Translations under genes and position numbers: made by a program
Assembly (NCBI RefSeq): GCF_032190635.1
Contig: NZ_JAVLAS010000001.1
Span: forward strand, 496,001 to 560,000
Length of the DNA stretch: 64,000 nucleotides
Origin: Levilactobacillus zymae
GTDB lineage: Bacteria > Bacillota > Bacilli > Lactobacillales > Lactobacillaceae
Direction: 5' to 3'
Shown here: piece after piece, positions 15,974 to 24,057 of the stretch
Numbering within the stretch: position 1 is the first letter of the stretch
Layout: the number at the start of each line of letters is the position of its first letter
Notes under the pieces: model-generated
Told to the model about the DNA's origin: nothing
The model's database searches: none
The model's input: the letters and a program-made list of their open reading frames with translations, nothing else

Positions 15974-16589
15974 ATACATTCAGGCGCTCCAAAAGCTGCT
16001 CTTACAGCTGACGACCGCCGAGCAGCAGGACGTGGTGGAGTACTACCGCGAATACTTACAGGAAGCAGACATTACCACCTACGAGGCGGCCGTGGCCGAG
16101 TTGGGCACGCCGCAAACGGTGGCCCGCAAAGTCTTAGCCGACTACTCGATTAAGATGACGGAACAACCCGCTAGCCGACAATCGGCACTGGCCGGGACCA
16201 AGGCCAACGTTAAGATGATCTGGTTGGTTGTCTTAGCGCTGTTGTCCACGCCCGTGACCATTCCATTGATTCTGGTGGTGGGCGCGTTAGTCGTGGCCGC
16301 CGGTAGCGTGGTGTTCGCCGGAGTTGTGACCGTTTTGGCCCTGCTGGTCGCGGGATTTGTAGGCGGCATCGTAGGCGTTATCGTGGGCTTGATGGCGCTG
16401 TTGACGGCACCGTGGACCGGACTATTTTACCTGGGTCTCGGGCTGATCGCGCTGGGGGTCAGTTGGCTGGCCACGGTCGTGGTGGTCCGGCTCATCCAAT
16501 GGTTGATTCAGGTGATCGCGGAAGTCGCCAAGTGGGCTTATCGGCGCTGGGTCACGGACAGCAAAGTTAAACGGGGGGGTCAAGCATGA
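15966..16589 (+). CDS. HAAS/DUF1700-domain membrane protein
   Basis: The 207-residue product opens with the HAAS signature (a helical domain with EYIQALQKLLLQL, EYYREYLQEA and AVAELGTPQTVARKVL, residues 3-57), followed by several hydrophobic segments (about residues 84-185) and a basic tail. It is the middle gene of the PadR-HAAS-DUF4097 operon; it overlaps PadR by 8 bp and the next gene by the ATGA type of overlap. HAAS proteins are thought to act as membrane sensors or partners of PadR and DUF4097; the mechanism is not established. Confidence 0.88.
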   Translation: MTEYIQALQKLLLQLTTAEQQDVVEYYREYLQEADITTYEAAVAELGTPQTVARKVLADYSIKMTEQPASRQSALAGTKANVKMIWLVVLALLSTPVTIPLILVVGALVVAAGSVVFAGVVTVLALLVAGFVGGIVGVIVGLMALLTAPWTGLFYLGLGLIALGVSWLATVVVVRLIQWLIQVIAEVAKWAYRRWVTDSKVKRGGQA

Positions 16590-17545
16590 AACGCTGGAAT
16601 ATGATCAGTTTAGTGGCCATTGTAGTTGGGCTAATTTTAGTGATTTTAGGCGTCGGCCATCGCGGGGCCAAGGCCCTGACTTGGAACAATGGGGGGTTTC
16701 AGGTCGACGAACGTCGGCAGACCGTGGTACATCCGGGTGACTTCGACAAGGTCGTGGTTAACACCAAGTTACCGGTCACCATCAAACCGGGAAACGTGAA
16801 CCAAATCACGATTCAGCAACACAGTGTCAATCAGCAGAAACATCCGGTCACGGCCAAGGTGGCTGATCATACTCTGACCGTGGCGGGTGGGGACAACCGC
16901 CAGAATATTTTCCGGATCCACGGCTTTTCCATGGGGTGGTCCGACGACGCTTACGATACCAGCGGCAAGATCACCATCGTGGTGCCGAAAGCCACGACGG
17001 TCAAGACGGTGACGCTGCAACGCAACTGGATCGTGCGGTTAGAGGACCTGACGGTAAAAACGGTCACGGGGTCCCATGGTGGGAGTTTCCAAGCTAAAAA
17101 TGTGACGTTTACCCGACCGTTAGACTTGAGTCGCGGGGACGCCGATATCTTCCTAACCAACGTCACGACGCCGAAGGTCACGGCCAAGACCGGGGATGGC
17201 GACATCGTGGTCAAGCGGAGCCACTTCAAACAAACTAGTAACGTCTTTCACACGGCCGACGGGGACGTCAGCGTGAAGAACACGCAGTTAGGTGGTGCGG
17301 ACATGGCTAGTAATGACGGGGACCTGCACATCGGGCACAATCAGGTGACCCGCCATGTTAAGGCTCACACCGACGACGGCGACGTGTACGGTATCGTCAG
17401 CGAGACGGCGGGAGTGTCCGTGCAAACCAACGACGGCGATATCCAATTAATGGGCCGGAGCCGCAAGAGTGGCACGCACCTGCGCCCCAACGCCAAGGTC
17501 CAGTACGCCTTTAGCACCGACGACGGCGACATCACCGTGCGTTAA
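16586..17545 (+). CDS. DUF4097 beta-strand-repeat protein
   Basis: A 319-residue protein with one N-terminal membrane anchor (residues 7-27) and an extracytoplasmic beta-helix-like region. It shows the hallmark DGD repeats: GDGDIVV, ADGDVSV, NDGDLHI, DDGDVYG, NDGDIQL, DDGDITV at roughly 15-25-residue intervals. It completes the PadR-HAAS-DUF4097 operon and is distantly similar in layout to the TetR-controlled protein at 10262. Function is unknown beyond a likely link to envelope stress. No clear terminator follows. Confidence 0.88.
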   Translation: MKRWNMISLVAIVVGLILVILGVGHRGAKALTWNNGGFQVDERRQTVVHPGDFDKVVVNTKLPVTIKPGNVNQITIQQHSVNQQKHPVTAKVADHTLTVAGGDNRQNIFRIHGFSMGWSDDAYDTSGKITIVVPKATTVKTVTLQRNWIVRLEDLTVKTVTGSHGGSFQAKNVTFTRPLDLSRGDADIFLTNVTTPKVTAKTGDGDIVVKRSHFKQTSNVFHTADGDVSVKNTQLGGADMASNDGDLHIGHNQVTRHVKAHTDDGDVYGIVSETAGVSVQTNDGDIQLMGRSRKSGTHLRPNAKVQYAFSTDDGDITVR

Positions 17546-17746
17546 CCCGGCAAGGACTTGACGGTGATGGTAGAATAAAGGGACTTATTGTGTAGTGTTA
17601 GTTGGGATGAGATTGATTGCTTTCCAGTATTCAGGGGATGAGTGACTAGATCACCTATGGATACAGTCATAAATTAGCATGACAATTTGTTTTTGCTAAA
17701 TTGGAAGAGCCTATCTGAGTTACTTCTACAACCAATGTAAGCTGAA

Positions 17747-17904
17747 GGGCCAGTCAGAAATGGGCTCAGGAGGGAAATGAACCTGTCTTAGCTGGCGTTT
17801 TGGGCCAGCTCGAATCTCAGACACAGGTCGGTCTTCAAGACCCGGGTTGTGGGCTTGAAGCCGTACCCACTCACAACCCGTTTCCGCCCGTTTCTGATTG
17901 GCCC
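17747..17904 (+). repeat. Intergenic structured repeat, family A, copy A3 (divergent)
   Basis: A 19-bp closing stem pairs 17747-17765 with 17886-17904 (17 of 19 Watson-Crick, the rest wobble). Inside lie AGCTGG/CCAGCT and CTTCAAG...CTTGAAG hairpins. Order and loop sequences (GTCTTAGCTGGCGTTTTG, TCAAGACCCG) resemble copy A2 at 56104-56263 on the same strand. The rest of the 455-bp gap between the DUF4097 and dus genes shows no gene or clear signal. Confidence 0.6.
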
Positions 17905-18000
17905 GGAAGCGCTGAATCCTCTAGACTACACAACCCTTGTGCCGCAGTAGCCAGCACCGTGGCACGGACTATCTTATAATTGAACAAGGAGATTTTTATC

Positions 18001-18999
18001 GTGTCTGATGTAACCAACTACTGGCAAACCATTGCCGCACACGCTAAAGCGGAGAACCGGCCGTTCTTTTCGTTGGCGCCCATGGAGGCCGTTACCAACG
18101 CTATTTTTCGGCGGGTCGTCGCTAAAGCGGCTGCCCCCGATGTCTTTTTTACCGAATTTACCAACGCCATCAGTGTGACCCATCCCAAGGCTAAATTCAC
18201 GGTCCAGGGACGGCTTTACGTGGCCCCGGAAGAGGCGCACATGCCGGTGGTCCAACTCTGGGGCAATCAGCCGGAAGCTTTTGAGGCGGCCGCGGCCGAC
18301 GTGAAGACCCGGGGCTATGAGGCCATCGACCTGAACATGGGGTGCCCGGATTCCACGGTCATCAAAAACCACGGGGGCAGCGACCTGATTCGCAACCCCG
18401 AAGACGCGGCGGCCGTGATTGCGGCGACCAAGACGGCCGGACTACCGGTTAGTGTCAAGACGCGATTGGGCTACAGTCGGCTGGACGAATGGCCGGACTG
18501 GCTACGGTTCTTGTTGGAACAGGATATTCCGTTGTTGACGGTGCACCTGCGGACCAAGAAGGAAATGAGCCGGGTTGGGGCCCACTACGAACTGATCGAC
18601 GACATCGTGAAACTCCGCGATGAAGTGGCCCCGCATACGTTGTTACAGCTTAACGGCGACATCGACAACTACCAGGACGGGTGCGCCTTAGCAGCCGCCC
18701 ATCCCGGCGTCGATGGCATCATGATTGGCCGCGGGATTTTTACCACCCCGTTTGCCTTTGAACATACGCCCCAGGAGCATAGCGTTAAGGAACTGCTGAG
18801 CTTGTTGAACTACCAATTGGACCTCTACGACGACTTTGCCGAGCGGTTTGAAACCCAGCGGTTCGCTTCGCTCAAGCGTTTCTTTAAGATCTACGTGCGC
18901 AACCAACCGCACGCGGCAGAATTGCGGAATGCGATGATGGAAACCCACAATACCGACGAAGTGCGCCAGTTGTTGGCGGATTCGCCCTTAACTAAATAG
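18001..18999 (+). CDS. dus: tRNA-dihydrouridine synthase
   Basis: This 332-residue FMN enzyme reduces uridines in tRNA. Motifs: SLAPMEAVTNAIFRRVV, LNMGCPDSTVIKNHGGSDL with the catalytic Cys in GCP, VKTRLGYS, LTVHLRTKKE, LLQLNGDI and IMIGRGIFTTPFAF. The C-terminal helical tail is present. GTG 18001 was chosen because AAGGAG lies 9 nt upstream. It appears monocistronic, with its own terminator at 19008-19035. Which of the Dus subgroups and which tRNA position it serves cannot be decided here. Confidence 0.93.
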   Translation: MSDVTNYWQTIAAHAKAENRPFFSLAPMEAVTNAIFRRVVAKAAAPDVFFTEFTNAISVTHPKAKFTVQGRLYVAPEEAHMPVVQLWGNQPEAFEAAAADVKTRGYEAIDLNMGCPDSTVIKNHGGSDLIRNPEDAAAVIAATKTAGLPVSVKTRLGYSRLDEWPDWLRFLLEQDIPLLTVHLRTKKEMSRVGAHYELIDDIVKLRDEVAPHTLLQLNGDIDNYQDGCALAAAHPGVDGIMIGRGIFTTPFAFEHTPQEHSVKELLSLLNYQLDLYDDFAERFETQRFASLKRFFKIYVRNQPHAAELRNAMMETHNTDEVRQLLADSPLTK

Positions 19000-19007
19000 C
19001 ATGACGG

Positions 19008-19035
19008 AACGTCGATCATTGCGATCGGCGTTTTT
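19008..19035 (+). terminator. Terminator after dus
   Basis: AACGTCGATC (19008-19017) pairs with GATCGGCGTT (19023-19032), one G-U pair, followed by TTTTT. Confidence 0.88.
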
Positions 19036-19222
19036 GGGTGGTTAGCATGTGTATTTTTTGTAACAAGCAAAATTAACAACTCGCCGGGACAAAAGTGTTA
19101 AATTAGATTGGCGGGAATGTTTGTGGTCACGCCTGCACGGTTACTGAATACTGAACGAACCGTGATAAACCGGGATTATCGTCATGGAAGCGGTTTTTAT
19201 CAATAAGCTGTAAAATATAGGA

Positions 19223-19251
19223 TTGATAAATTATTTGAGTTCAGGTATGAT
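19223..19251 (+). promoter_or_regulatory. Promoter of the flavodoxin gene
   Basis: TTGATA (19223-19228), 17-bp spacer, TATGAT (19246-19251), leaving a leader of about 90 nt. The stretch 19036-19222 before it shows no gene. Confidence 0.65.
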
Positions 19252-19346
19252 AGCTAAGTATTTTTTTCTGACCCAGAATCGAAATTCGCCGGTCGCCCCG
19301 CAGTTACTGGGTGGACCGCACTTTATGTTGAGGAGAACGGAGCTTT

Positions 19347-19799
19347 ATGACGCCTACGATTCAGATTATCTTTGCCAGTCTCTCTGGCCGGAACCAAGCC
19401 ATTGCGATGCACCTGCAAGCACACTTGGCGGCGTACGCCCAGACCGTGGTTACGGAGATTTCTCAGGCCGACGCCTTTTCCGTGCCCCAAGCGGATGCGG
19501 TTATCTTGGTCAGTTACACTTACCACGATGGCGAGTTGCCGGACGAAGCGCTCGATTTTTACGACGACTTAGCCGCGGTCGACCTGCAAGGGACCCACTT
19601 TGCGGTTTGCGGCTCGAGTTCGACCCAACACGCGCACTATGGTCGGGCCGTAGACCGGCTGGCTCAGCGTTTGACCGCGCAACATGGCGTGGCCGTAGCC
19701 CCGGTCTTAAAGATTGACGGGGACCCCAACGAGGCTGACCGTCAGCGATTAGACGCACTCGCCACGCAAGTATTAACCACTCTAGACTTAGGAAATTAA
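19347..19799 (+). CDS. Flavodoxin
   Basis: A 150-residue small electron carrier with the flavodoxin fold. The phosphate-binding loop is FASLSGRNQAIA (the usual TxTGNT replaced by SLSGRN), the first FMN loop is SYTYHDGELPDEALDFYDDL and the second is VCGSSSTQHAHYGRAVD. It should carry electrons to cytoplasmic reductases. GGAGAACGGAG precedes the ATG. A GNAT gene follows after 18 nt, so the two probably share a transcript. The substituted phosphate loop is a little unusual, but FMN binding is still likely. Confidence 0.88.
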   Translation: MTPTIQIIFASLSGRNQAIAMHLQAHLAAYAQTVVTEISQADAFSVPQADAVILVSYTYHDGELPDEALDFYDDLAAVDLQGTHFAVCGSSSTQHAHYGRAVDRLAQRLTAQHGVAVAPVLKIDGDPNEADRQRLDALATQVLTTLDLGN

Positions 19800-19817
19800 A
19801 GATGAGGTGAAGTCAGC

Positions 19818-20384
19818 ATGTATTTACGGAAAGCAAAAGCAGACGAATTGGACTTAGTATGTGACATTATCGAAGACGGCAAGCAACAATTAGCCGATGC
19901 CGGGATTGATCAATGGCAAGATAATTATCCGAACCGCGACACCATTCAAGCGGATATCGACTTCGGACGCGCAACGATTTTTAACAGTGACGACCACGAA
20001 ACCTTAGGGGTGGCCGCGGTGGTCCAAGCCCCCGATGATTCTTACGACACCCTCATTGGGGACTGGTTGAAGGATACGGATAAGTACGTCACGGTTCACC
20101 GGGTGGCCATCTTCTCGCACCATCAAGGGAAGGGGTACGCCTCAAAGCTGTTCCGGGAACTCTTTACGTACATTGCCGAACATCACCCAGAAGCCGAAAG
20201 TATCCGGATTGACACGCACCGGGACAACACGAAGATGCAACATCTGATCGAAAAGTTTGGGTTCCAGAAGGTTGGTCGGATCGTGGGAGTTTACCAACCG
20301 ACTGACGAATGCTACGTTTACGAAAAGTTGCTTAAAAACAACCAAGAAGGTTCCGGTACGGTACCAACGCCGCACGTGGCTTAG
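19818..20384 (+). CDS. GNAT-family N-acetyltransferase
   Basis: The 188-residue product has a GNAT fold: an N-terminal YLRKAKADELDLVCDIIEDG, the central strand TVHRVAIFSHHQGKGYASKL with the acetyl-CoA pyrophosphate loop (HHQGKGYA), and IRIDTHRDNTKMQHLIEKFGF, the RIDT-type end typical of this branch. It should acetylate a small molecule or a protein; the substrate is unknown. It starts 18 nt after the flavodoxin gene with an AGGTGA site. Confidence 0.9.
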   Translation: MYLRKAKADELDLVCDIIEDGKQQLADAGIDQWQDNYPNRDTIQADIDFGRATIFNSDDHETLGVAAVVQAPDDSYDTLIGDWLKDTDKYVTVHRVAIFSHHQGKGYASKLFRELFTYIAEHHPEAESIRIDTHRDNTKMQHLIEKFGFQKVGRIVGVYQPTDECYVYEKLLKNNQEGSGTVPTPHVA

Positions 20385-20489
20385 GGAGCTAGGGTCAATG
20401 GTTGGTTCCCAGGGAACTGACATTGGGCCAGAATTAACCAAATTCTCAAAATAAAGCTCACTTTTTTTAACCCATTTAAATTTTTTAAT

Positions 20490-20799
20490 GAGCACGAGTC
20501 GTCACCGCCAAATCGCGGGAGACGGCCCGTTTTTGGGTCGGTGGGGTTTGAACCCCACCGACCTTTGCGGCATAATATAGATTATGTCACGGGTGATTAA
20601 CCCTTGCGTTTAGGCGCATAACCGGGTAACCTATGACATAATCTTATTGTTTTATCATAATTGGTGCGCGGCGGATTTCAACGGTCACTAAACGAGAGGG
20701 ACCGCTAGCCTGGCAGCAGATTGGTCCAACCGCCAATTGGATGAGGCAAAAAGACGTTACGCGTGGTGCGGGGGTGGTCGGATGACGACACTCGTGCTC
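20490..20799. other. 310-bp inverted-repeat-bounded, dyad-rich element
   Basis: The ends pair as GAGCACGAGT-CGTCA (20490-20504) with TGACG-AC-ACTCGTGCTC (20783-20799): 15 bp with a 2-nt bulge. Inside are a GGTCGGTGGGG (20536-20546)/CCCCACCGACC (20553-20563) hairpin and an 11-bp stem AGATTATGTCA (20579-20589)/TGACATAATCT (20634-20644). The latter encloses smaller stems. The element fills most of the 550-bp gap before the permease gene. No convincing open frame or known riboswitch core was recognised. It could be a structured RNA or a MITE-like remnant. Confidence 0.5.
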
Positions 20800-20934
20800 G
20801 CTGGGCGGTGGGGGCCTTGAGCCCCGACCCATCGGCGGCGTGTCGCGCCAGTTTTACCGAATTGACGAACGAGCGTCACGCTTCCCATTGACAATTGAAT
20901 AGCTGACAAGCGTCAGTAGAAAGAAGGAATTAGA

Positions 20935-22305
20935 TTGCAGAGAAGACTAAGCTCTCGCCAAATGCAGATGATTGCATTGGGCGGAACCATTGGCGTCGGA
21001 TTATTTATGGGGTCTGGTTCCACAATCAAGTGGACGGGACCTTCCGTTCTCATCGCGTACATTATTTCTGGCGTATTTTTGTACTTAATCATGCGAGCTC
21101 TAGGGGAAATGTTGTACGTTCGCCCGACAACCGGGTCGTTTGCGACGTTTGCCTCTGAATACATGCATCCCGTTTTTGGATACTTAACCGCTTGGAGCAA
21201 CGTGTTTCAGTTCATCGTCGTTGGGATGAGTGAAATGATCGCGTTGGGCGGCTACTTCCGCTTCTGGTGGCCGAACCTGCCAGACTGGATTCCCGGGTTG
21301 GTGGCCATCACCTTCCTGTGTATCGCCAACCTGATTTCCGTTAAGATGTTCGGGGAACTGGAATTCTGGTTCGCCCTGATTAAAGTGGTGACCATCGTGT
21401 TGATGATCATCGCCGGGTTGGGCGTGATCCTCTTCGGGTTTGGTAATGGTGGCCAAGCGGTCGGCATTACCAATCTTTGGCAGCATGGCGGCTTCTTCAC
21501 CGGGGGTGCTAAGGGCTTCATCTATGCGTTAGCCATCGTGCTGGCTTCTTATCAGGGAATTGAATTGATTGGGGTGACGGCCGGGGAAGCAGAAAACCCG
21601 CAACACACCTTGGTCGCTGCCATCCAATCCACGGTAGCGCGGATCTTGATCTTCTACGTGGGGGCGATCTTCGTGATCGTCAGCATCTACCCGTGGAACC
21701 AATTGAATCAGATCGGTTCACCGTTCGTGCAGACCTTCGCCAAAATTGGGATTACCGCCGCGGCATCCATCATTAACTTCGTGGTGATCACTGCCGCCTT
21801 GTCCGGATCGAACTCCGGGATCTACAGCGCCAGCCGAATGACTTTCACGTTAGCCGAAAATCATCAATTACCACGTAAAATGACCAAGCTGAACCGCCAC
21901 GGGGTGCCGTTTTACTCCGTGATCGCCATTTCTCTGGGGATTGCGATTGGGATTGTCCTGAACGTGGTCTTGCCAATGTTCTTTAAGGACGCCAGCCAGA
22001 TCTTCGTGATGGTTTATAGTTCTAGTGTCCTACCGGGGATGGTCCCGTGGGTCGTGATTCTAGTCAGTCAAATTGAATTCCGCAAGCAAAATCAGCAGCA
22101 CATGGCGGAGCATCCGTTTAAGATGCCGCTATCGCCGTGGTCAAATTACATCACGTTGGCGTTTCTAGCCGTAACGTTATTCTTTATGTTCATGAATCCC
22201 GAAACGCGGATTTCCATCATCGTGGGCGTCATCTTCTTGGCTGTGATGACCATCATCTATTTCAAGAAGTATCAGCCGCGTGCCGTGAGAAGTGAGGAGG
22301 ACTAA
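20935..22305 (+). CDS. Amino acid permease (APC superfamily, AAT family)
   Basis: A 456-residue transporter with about twelve membrane segments. The start [20 protein letters not shown] leads into [15 protein letters not shown], the substrate-binding unwound helix typical of AAT-family proton/amino-acid symporters; GALGEM-like [16 protein letters not shown] and AYQGIE-like [18 protein letters not shown] follow. The TTG at 20935 is preceded by AAGGA at 6-7 nt. The next gene starts 3 nt after its stop and must be co-translated. The amino acid carried cannot be read from the sequence. Confidence 0.92.
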   Translation: MQRRLSSRQMQMIALGGTIGVGLFMGSGSTIKWTGPSVLIAYIISGVFLYLIMRALGEMLYVRPTTGSFATFASEYMHPVFGYLTAWSNVFQFIVVGMSEMIALGGYFRFWWPNLPDWIPGLVAITFLCIANLISVKMFGELEFWFALIKVVTIVLMIIAGLGVILFGFGNGGQAVGITNLWQHGGFFTGGAKGFIYALAIVLASYQGIELIGVTAGEAENPQHTLVAAIQSTVARILIFYVGAIFVIVSIYPWNQLNQIGSPFVQTFAKIGITAAASIINFVVITAALSGSNSGIYSASRMTFTLAENHQLPRKMTKLNRHGVPFYSVIAISLGIAIGIVLNVVLPMFFKDASQIFVMVYSSSVLPGMVPWVVILVSQIEFRKQNQQHMAEHPFKMPLSPWSNYITLAFLAVTLFFMFMNPETRISIIVGVIFLAVMTIIYFKKYQPRAVRSEED

Positions 22306-22308
22306 GTT

Positions 22309-22971
22309 GTGAGTCGTCCAGGAAAATTTGCGAAGTCTAGTCGCGTTAAGCAACTCCGACAGTTCAAACGACGGAAGCAACAGCAGGCGGGAGACGTGAT
22401 TGCCTGGGAACGGGTGACCGACTTCCTGTTGGGCCGTTATCAATTGACCCAGGGGCGCAAGTTACCGGCGACCGTGGCGGCGACCGTTCAGCGGTTCTTC
22501 AGCGAGTGGCTCGCCACCGCTCAGGCCGCCGGACCCCAGCAATTGCAGTGGTCGGTCAGTGACTTGACCACCGCGACGCTGGCCCGCATTGGTAACCAGG
22601 TGCCGTGGCAGTTCTACGCGGTTCTCGCCGGTCAGTTCGGGGCGTGGCAACGGTTCATTCGTCGTGAAGGCCCCGCGGTCCCCATTAACCCGCGGCGCCA
22701 GATCGTCGATCTCCTGGAGCCAGCCGCCGTTCAACGGGTGATCGCGCAACAGTTAGCGGTCAACTTATTGACCGTGACCGCGACACCCATTACGGCAACT
22801 CAGCAAGAACAATTGGTTCATAGCCTGTTAGAAAACGACCGGTTGAATTGGGCGGCTGTCGGGGCGTTATTTACCCCGTTAGGCTTCCAAAATACCGCCG
22901 CTAAATCCAGTGACACTTATCAGTGGCTCAACGATTTACGAACGTTAACCGTGAGCGACTTTCATCACTAA
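22309..22971 (+). CDS. Unknown protein coupled to the amino acid permease
   Basis: The 220-residue product is soluble and mostly helical, with a very basic N-terminus (residues 1-30, many Lys/Arg) and no recognised motif. The GTG start lies 3 nt after the permease stop, and GAGGAGGAC overlaps the permease end, so it is translationally coupled. A terminator follows. I do not recognise the family. The tight pairing suggests a role in the same uptake function or its control. Confidence 0.72.
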   Translation: MSRPGKFAKSSRVKQLRQFKRRKQQQAGDVIAWERVTDFLLGRYQLTQGRKLPATVAATVQRFFSEWLATAQAAGPQQLQWSVSDLTTATLARIGNQVPWQFYAVLAGQFGAWQRFIRREGPAVPINPRRQIVDLLEPAAVQRVIAQQLAVNLLTVTATPITATQQEQLVHSLLENDRLNWAAVGALFTPLGFQNTAAKSSDTYQWLNDLRTLTVSDFHH

Positions 22972-22985
22972 ACACCTCGATACGA

Positions 22986-23013
22986 AAGGTCAGCTAATCG
23001 CTGGTCTTTTTTT
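22986..23013 (+). terminator. Terminator of the permease operon
   Basis: AAGGTCAGC (22986-22994) pairs with GCTGGTCTT (23000-23008), with two wobble pairs, and continues into TTTTTTT. Confidence 0.85.
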
Positions 23014-23061
23014 GTTGGGCCGACTACTATCTAAAGTGAATCACCGGTTCAGAAGAAACTT

Positions 23062-23089
23062 TTGGAACAAGTTAGTTTTAAGTTATGAT
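23062..23089 (+). promoter_or_regulatory. Promoter of the WxL protein gene
   Basis: TTGGAA (23062-23067), 16-bp spacer, TATGAT (23084-23089), about 80 nt before the start codon. Confidence 0.55.
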
Positions 23090-23178
23090 TTGGAATACTT
23101 TACGACAGATTAAGCATTTACGTTCAAACGCGCAAATCACGAGGTCTGAACTTCAGAGTTTATATAGGAGTTGAGATT

Positions 23179-23799
23179 ATGAAGCGCACATTACGTGTTT
23201 CTTTGTTTAGTGGCATCGCCGCTTTACTGTTAGGCTTAGGGGCTGCGGTACCTGCTTCTGCCGCAACTGCCGGGACTACCAGTGCCACGACGAATGCTGC
23301 CACTGACTTTACCCCCACTAACGAACCTTTGAATCTTGATTCAGCACCAAACTTTACCTTCGCGGCAACCACGGTTCCTGATACCAAGACCAATGGGAGT
23401 TACAATCCTAGCACGGTTGATAATCCAGTCGAGGTTTCTAACCCTGGCTTGGCTAGTGGCTGGAACGTTAAGGTCGCCAACACCGAGTTCAAGAATTCGG
23501 ATACAACCGCAACGGCTGGTGATGGGACCGTCTTGGGCGGTGCCGTTTTGAACCTGAATGCGCCACTTGCCGCTGCTGCTAACGACGGTAACCCTTCTGA
23601 GGGGCCAACGACCAGTTCAGTTAAGCTTTCGGGTGATGGGACCGATCAATTGGTTCTGTCGACCGCAGCTAATGGCGGTTTAGGGGTCTGGGATTCGACC
23701 TATACGCCTGGTGACGTCACACTCAACGTACCAGCTGGGCAAGAACCAGGCAGCTACACTTCCACGTTGACTTGGACGTTGGGTGACACGGTTCAATAA
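23179..23799 (+). CDS. WxL-domain surface protein
   Basis: The 206-residue product has a signal peptide (cut near ASA-ATA) and consists mainly of a WxL domain, which binds peptidoglycan non-covalently. The two conserved parts are SNPGLASGWNVKVAN and, at the end, GSYTSTLTWTLGDTV. An AT-rich, Thr/Ala-rich stretch follows the signal peptide. It heads the WxL cluster that contains a DUF916 protein and two lectin-WxL proteins, which together form surface complexes in lactobacilli and enterococci. A terminator separates it from the next gene. Confidence 0.92.
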   Translation: MKRTLRVSLFSGIAALLLGLGAAVPASAATAGTTSATTNAATDFTPTNEPLNLDSAPNFTFAATTVPDTKTNGSYNPSTVDNPVEVSNPGLASGWNVKVANTEFKNSDTTATAGDGTVLGGAVLNLNAPLAAAANDGNPSEGPTTSSVKLSGDGTDQLVLSTAANGGLGVWDSTYTPGDVTLNVPAGQEPGSYTSTLTWTLGDTVQ

Positions 23800-23842
23800 A
23801 ATCGCGTTCTGACATCGAGGTTATGAGATGAACCGGCGATGC

Positions 23843-23880
23843 AAAAGGCCGGTACCATGGACGCATGGTACCGGCCTTTT
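23843..23880 (+). terminator. Terminator after the WxL gene
   Basis: A 17-bp perfect stem AAAAGGCCGGTACCATG with its complement around a 4-nt loop, ending in TTTT. Confidence 0.92.
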
Positions 23881-24057
23881 GGGACCAAGAAATCATTATT
23901 CCCATTAATGATGAACTGATGTGACGAAGCCCTCTTTGAGGGTCTGGGCACGATTTGTCGGGGGTCGCTGGACCCGTCGACAAGTCGGTGGGCAATTCGG
24001 CAACGTTTTTATTCGGGAGTCCGTCAGTGATGGGATCATTGAAAGGAAGACAGTCAC

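Noticed and set aside
19223..19717. Plus-strand frame overlapping the flavodoxin gene
   Set aside because: It is in another frame, is rich in Arg/Pro and spans the promoter; the flavodoxin frame has the family motifs.
20385..20934. Known amino-acid riboswitch (lysine, glycine or T-box) ahead of the permease
   Set aside because: The conserved cores could not be found, so the region is reported only as an unidentified structured element.
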